DNA from: Alitabrizicola rongguiensis
GTDB taxonomy: Bacteria; Pseudomonadota; Alphaproteobacteria; Rhodobacterales; Rhodobacteraceae
Reading direction: 5' to 3'
Length of the DNA: 64,000 nucleotides
Assembly: GCF_021491355.1 (NCBI RefSeq)
Contig: NZ_JAKENF010000001.1
Span: forward strand, 806,001 to 870,000
This document shows positions 61,580-64,000 of this stretch, one piece after another (positions within the stretch are counted from its first letter, which is position 1; the number at the start of each line of letters is the position of its first letter). A program made the translations under genes and the position numbers. Under the pieces are notes generated by a model. It searched no databases, was not told the origin of the DNA, and worked only from the letters and a program-made list of their open reading frames with translations.

Positions 61580-62262
61580 GATTGGTTCTCCATCCGGGCC
61601 AGCAGCGCCCGGGCCGCGGCCTGTTCGGCCTGGCGTTTCGTTCCGGCCGAGGCGGCTTCGCTCTCGCCATTGGCAAGGCAGACCTCGACAGTGAAGACAG
61701 GTTGGTGATCGGGCCCCTCGCGGCCACGTTCCAGATAGGTCGGCGGGGCCATGCCGCGCGCCTGCGCCCATTCCTGCAGCGCAGTCTTGGGGTCGCGGGC
61801 ATCGGCTTCGACCGTGCCGATCCGATCCCCCCACAGTCGCAAGACGACCCGCCGCGCCGCCTCAAACCCGGCATCGGAATAGACGGCGGCAATCACCGCC
61901 TCCATCGCGTCGCCCAGAAGCGCCTCCTTGCGTCGTCCACCTGACATCATTTCTGACCGACCGAGCTTCAGGACCTCGCCCAGTCCCATTTCGCGCGCCA
62001 CCTCTGCGCAGGTTTCCTTGCGCACCAGCGCATTGAAGCGGGGCGCAAGCTGACCTTCGCTCGCCGCCGTATCGGCCTTGAGCAACGCTTCGGCCATCAC
62101 GAGGCCAAGCACCCGGTCGCCGAGAAACTCCAGGCGCTGATTGTCGGGGCGCGATGCGCTTGAGATCGAGGCGTGGGTCACCGCGCGGATCAGCAACTCG
62201 GGCTTCGAGAATTCGTGCCCGATCCGGGCCGCAAAGGCCTGGAGATCCGCAGCCAGCTTCAC
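61576..62262 (-). CDS. rnc: Ribonuclease III
   Basis: 228-residue double-stranded-RNA endonuclease. The catalytic signature is [17 protein letters not shown], and a second acidic site is [14 protein letters not shown]; the C-terminal double-stranded-RNA-binding domain follows. It processes rRNA precursors. Overlaps of 4 bases with lepB and era suggest one operon. Confidence 0.97.
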   Translation of the reverse strand: MKLAADLQAFAARIGHEFSKPELLIRAVTHASISSASRPDNQRLEFLGDRVLGLVMAEALLKADTAASEGQLAPRFNALVRKETCAEVAREMGLGEVLKLGRSEMMSGGRRKEALLGDAMEAVIAAVYSDAGFEAARRVVLRLWGDRIGTVEADARDPKTALQEWAQARGMAPPTYLERGREGPDHQPVFTVEVCLANGESEAASAGTKRQAEQAAARALLARMENQS

Positions 62263-63065
62263 TCGATCGCCTTGAAGAACCGGTCGGGCCGCCAGGTCCA
62301 GAAGAACAGCATCGACCGGCCCGCAGACGAGAAGATCACCCGGTCGGCGCGACCGATGAGGTTTTCCTTGGGCACGAATCCCACGCCCCCCACCGATTGC
62401 GGAAAGCGGCTGTCCTGGCTGTTGTCCCGGTTGTCGCCCATGAAGAAGTAATGGTCCGGCGGCACGGTGAAGACGTCCGTGTTGTCGGCAAAACCGTTCT
62501 CGTCGATGTTCAGGATGTGGTGCTTGCGCCCGTCCGGATACGCTTCGGTCGGCGGCAGCGTTTCGATGAACCGTGACGCCTTGCAGGCGCCCCCTTCGCC
62601 GACGGGTCCATTTTCGCAGCGGGGGTACTGCCCCATCGGTCCCTGCGGCTCGAACACCTCCTCAAAGGTGCCGTCGGGCATCTGGGGTACTTCCTTGCCG
62701 TTCAGGAACAGGACGCCGTTCTTGACCTGCACGGTGTCGCCTGGCACGCCGATCAGCCGCTTGATGAAGTCCGACCCGTTCACCGGGTGGCGGAACACCA
62801 CGACGTCGCCGCGCTGCGGCTCGCCGCCCAGGACGCGCCCCGAGATGGGGCAGATGCCCATCGGGCAGGAATAGCGGGAATAGCCGTAGGCCATCTTGTT
62901 GACGAACAGGAAATCGCCGACCAGGAGCGTATCCTTCATGCTTCCCGAGGGGATCCAGAACGGCTGGAAGAACAACGTCCGGAAAACCATCGCGATCAGA
63001 AGTGCGTAGACGATCGTCTTGACCGTTTCCATGATCCCGCCCTGGGATTTCGCGGTACTCGCCAT
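62259..63065 (-). CDS. lepB: Signal peptidase I
   Basis: 268-residue inner-membrane peptidase of the Sec pathway. The catalytic Ser42 is in [11 protein letters not shown] and Lys102 in [13 protein letters not shown]; a membrane anchor lies near 15-35. It starts at 63065, with another in-frame Met at residue 12. Overlaps rnc by 4 bases. Confidence 0.97.
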   Translation of the reverse strand: MASTAKSQGGIMETVKTIVYALLIAMVFRTLFFQPFWIPSGSMKDTLLVGDFLFVNKMAYGYSRYSCPMGICPISGRVLGGEPQRGDVVVFRHPVNGSDFIKRLIGVPGDTVQVKNGVLFLNGKEVPQMPDGTFEEVFEPQGPMGQYPRCENGPVGEGGACKASRFIETLPPTEAYPDGRKHHILNIDENGFADNTDVFTVPPDHYFFMGDNRDNSQDSRFPQSVGGVGFVPKENLIGRADRVIFSSAGRSMLFFWTWRPDRFFKAIE

Positions 63066-63136
63066 GAAGTCCTGCCTTTTCTGGGTTTGCGGCTACATGC
63101 GCGCCGCTCATCGCAGAGTCAAGTTGAAGGGAAAAG

Positions 63137-63547
63137 TCACGTCTCCGACATGACCGGCCGCGCCTCGATCACGACAAAAGCCTGCGCCCAGGGATGATCG
63201 TCGGTCAGCGTGACATGGACGATTGCCTCATGGCCGGGCGGTGTCATCTGCGCCAGACGGTCGGCCGCCCAACCGGTCAGATGCATCACTGGCTGACCGG
63301 AGCGCAGGTTGGTCACTGCCATGTCCTTCCACGAGATGCCCATGCGAAGGCCGGTCCCAAGTGCCTTGGAACAGGCTTCCTTCGCGGCCCAGCGCTTTGC
63401 GTAGGTCCCGGCCACGTCCTTGCGCCGTTCGGCCTTGGCCTGCTCGACAGGGGTGAAGACCCGATTGCGAAAGCGGTCGCCGAAGCGGGCCAGAGTCGCC
63501 TCGATCCGTTCGATGTTGCACAGGTCGGTGCCGATTCCGAGGATCAT
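63137..63547 (-). CDS. acpS: Holo-acyl-carrier-protein synthase
   Basis: 136-residue AcpS that attaches phosphopantetheine to acyl carrier protein. The magnesium-binding Asp8 is in [15 protein letters not shown], and the second signature is [14 protein letters not shown]. The ATG at 63547 is chosen because upstream in-frame sequence is not family-like. It is separated from pdxJ by tandem palindromes. Confidence 0.95.
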   Translation of the reverse strand: MILGIGTDLCNIERIEATLARFGDRFRNRVFTPVEQAKAERRKDVAGTYAKRWAAKEACSKALGTGLRMGISWKDMAVTNLRSGQPVMHLTGWAADRLAQMTPPGHEAIVHVTLTDDHPWAQAFVVIEARPVMSET

Positions 63548-63614
63548 CTCTCGCCGGGTTCCACTTTCGCGGAGGAGAAGCCGCCAAGACCTCTGGCCGC
63601 ACCTCCTGAAGAGC

Positions 63615-63661
63615 GCAAAATCCTTTGAAGGATTTTGCCAAGACTTTTCGAAAAGTCTTGG
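63615..63661. repeat. Tandem palindromes between acpS and pdxJ
   Basis: First palindrome: 11-base arms GCAAAATCCTT (63615-63625) and AAGGATTTTGC (63628-63638). Second: a perfect 24-base palindrome, arms CCAAGACTTTTC (63638-63649) and GAAAAGTCTTGG (63650-63661). It directly follows pdxJ, so it may act as a terminator or be a repetitive element; it is AT-richer than the neighbourhood. Confidence 0.7.
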
Positions 63662-63662
63662 C

Positions 63663-64000
63663 TCATGCCCGCCGGGCCTCGTCCATCCGGCGGCGCATCT
63701 CTTCGATTGCTGGGCCAAGCCCAAGGAAGATCGCCTCGGCGATCAGGAAATGGCCGATATTCAGTTCCATCATCTCGGGCATCGCGGCGATAGGACCGAC
63801 CGTCTCATAGGTCAGACCATGGCCGGCATGAACCTCGAGCCCGAGCGAATACGCCAGCTTTGCCCCGCGGCGCAGGCCGTCGAGTTCGGCATCGCGCTCG
63901 GCATAGCGGCCTTCGTGGTGAAGGTCGCAGTAATAACCGGTGTGCAGTTCGACCACTGCCGCACCGATCCGGGCCGAGGCCTCGATCTGTTTGGGGTCGT
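63663..64000 (-). CDS. pdxJ: Pyridoxine 5'-phosphate synthase (5' end cut by window edge)
   Basis: The last 112 residues of PdxJ, which condenses 1-deoxyxylulose-5-phosphate and 3-amino-2-oxopropyl phosphate into pyridoxine 5'-phosphate. The visible part has [11 protein letters not shown] and the [11 protein letters not shown] active-site segment, then [13 protein letters not shown]. pdxJ-acpS-lepB-rnc-era is a common alphaproteobacterial order. Confidence 0.95.
   Translation of the reverse strand, partial: DPKQIEASARIGAAVVELHTGYYCDLHHEGRYAERDAELDGLRRGAKLAYSLGLEVHAGHGLTYETVGPIAAMPEMMELNIGHFLIAEAIFLGLGPAIEEMRRRMDEARRA

Noticed and set aside
63638-63661. 24-base palindrome as a phage attachment site
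   Set aside because: There is no integrase, tRNA end or repeated copy in the window; a terminator or repetitive element is simpler.

Overview
The window is GC-rich chromosomal DNA of an alphaproteobacterium, most likely order Rhodobacterales (Rhodobacter/Paracoccus/Roseobacter relatives). Evidence for this is a methylsuccinyl-CoA dehydrogenase of the ethylmalonyl-CoA pathway, a DUF6473 protein, the pckA-chvI-chvG-hprK-EIIA(Man)-HPr block, rpoB and rpoC as separate genes, and the recO-DUF1491-era-rnc-lepB-acpS-pdxJ cluster. I see no phage, insertion sequence, rRNA or CRISPR array.

Positions 1-38,326, nearly all on the minus strand, hold the ribosome/RNA polymerase supercluster. Read in the direction of transcription it runs tuf2, tRNA-Trp, secE, nusG, rplK-rplA, rplJ-rplL, rpoB-rpoC, rpsL-rpsG-fusA-tuf1, rpsJ through rpmD, rplO-secY-adk (adk cut by the window edge). 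It is interrupted in four places by unrelated genes. Between tuf2 and tRNA-Trp lie a CatB-type acetyltransferase, an NAD-dependent epimerase with a divergent TetR regulator, and a GFA-family protein. Between rpoC and rpsL lie a DMT transporter and a glycosyltransferase/phosphatase module. Between rplP and rpmC lies a 2OG-Fe(II) oxygenase. Between rpmD and rplO lies a second GFA-family protein. At the last two breaks a terminator-like hairpin precedes the inserted gene, and a TTGCNC-17-TATACG promoter candidate follows it. A similar but stronger TTGACA-17-TATACG promoter stands before rpsL.

Positions 38,400-45,300 hold a lipoprotein, a DUF533/TerB-like protein, parC, an SH3-domain protein, a short-chain dehydrogenase, a HIG1-type small membrane protein and a PduO-type cobalamin adenosyltransferase. 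Positions 45,360-49,813 hold etfB-etfA, a DUF6473 protein, 3-hydroxybutyryl-CoA dehydrogenase and an acyltransferase. Positions 49,851-54,332 are a phosphorelay block (HPr, EIIA-Man, RapZ, HPr kinase, ChvG, ChvI), divergent from pckA.

Positions 56,576-64,000 hold mcd, an MFS transporter, and the recO-DUF1491-era-rnc-lepB-acpS-pdxJ cluster (pdxJ cut by the window edge). Mcd, ETF, 3-hydroxybutyryl-CoA dehydrogenase, adenosylcobalamin synthesis and PEP carboxykinase together fit growth on acetate or other C2/C4 carbon through the ethylmalonyl-CoA pathway and gluconeogenesis.

Nothing here is clearly a wholly new system. The most interesting items are the modular breaks in the ribosomal operon, a 2OG oxygenase sitting next to rplP (the gene for a known ribosomal-oxygenase substrate), two tuf genes differing by one base in about 1.18 kb, and a four-gene lipid/glycan modification module.
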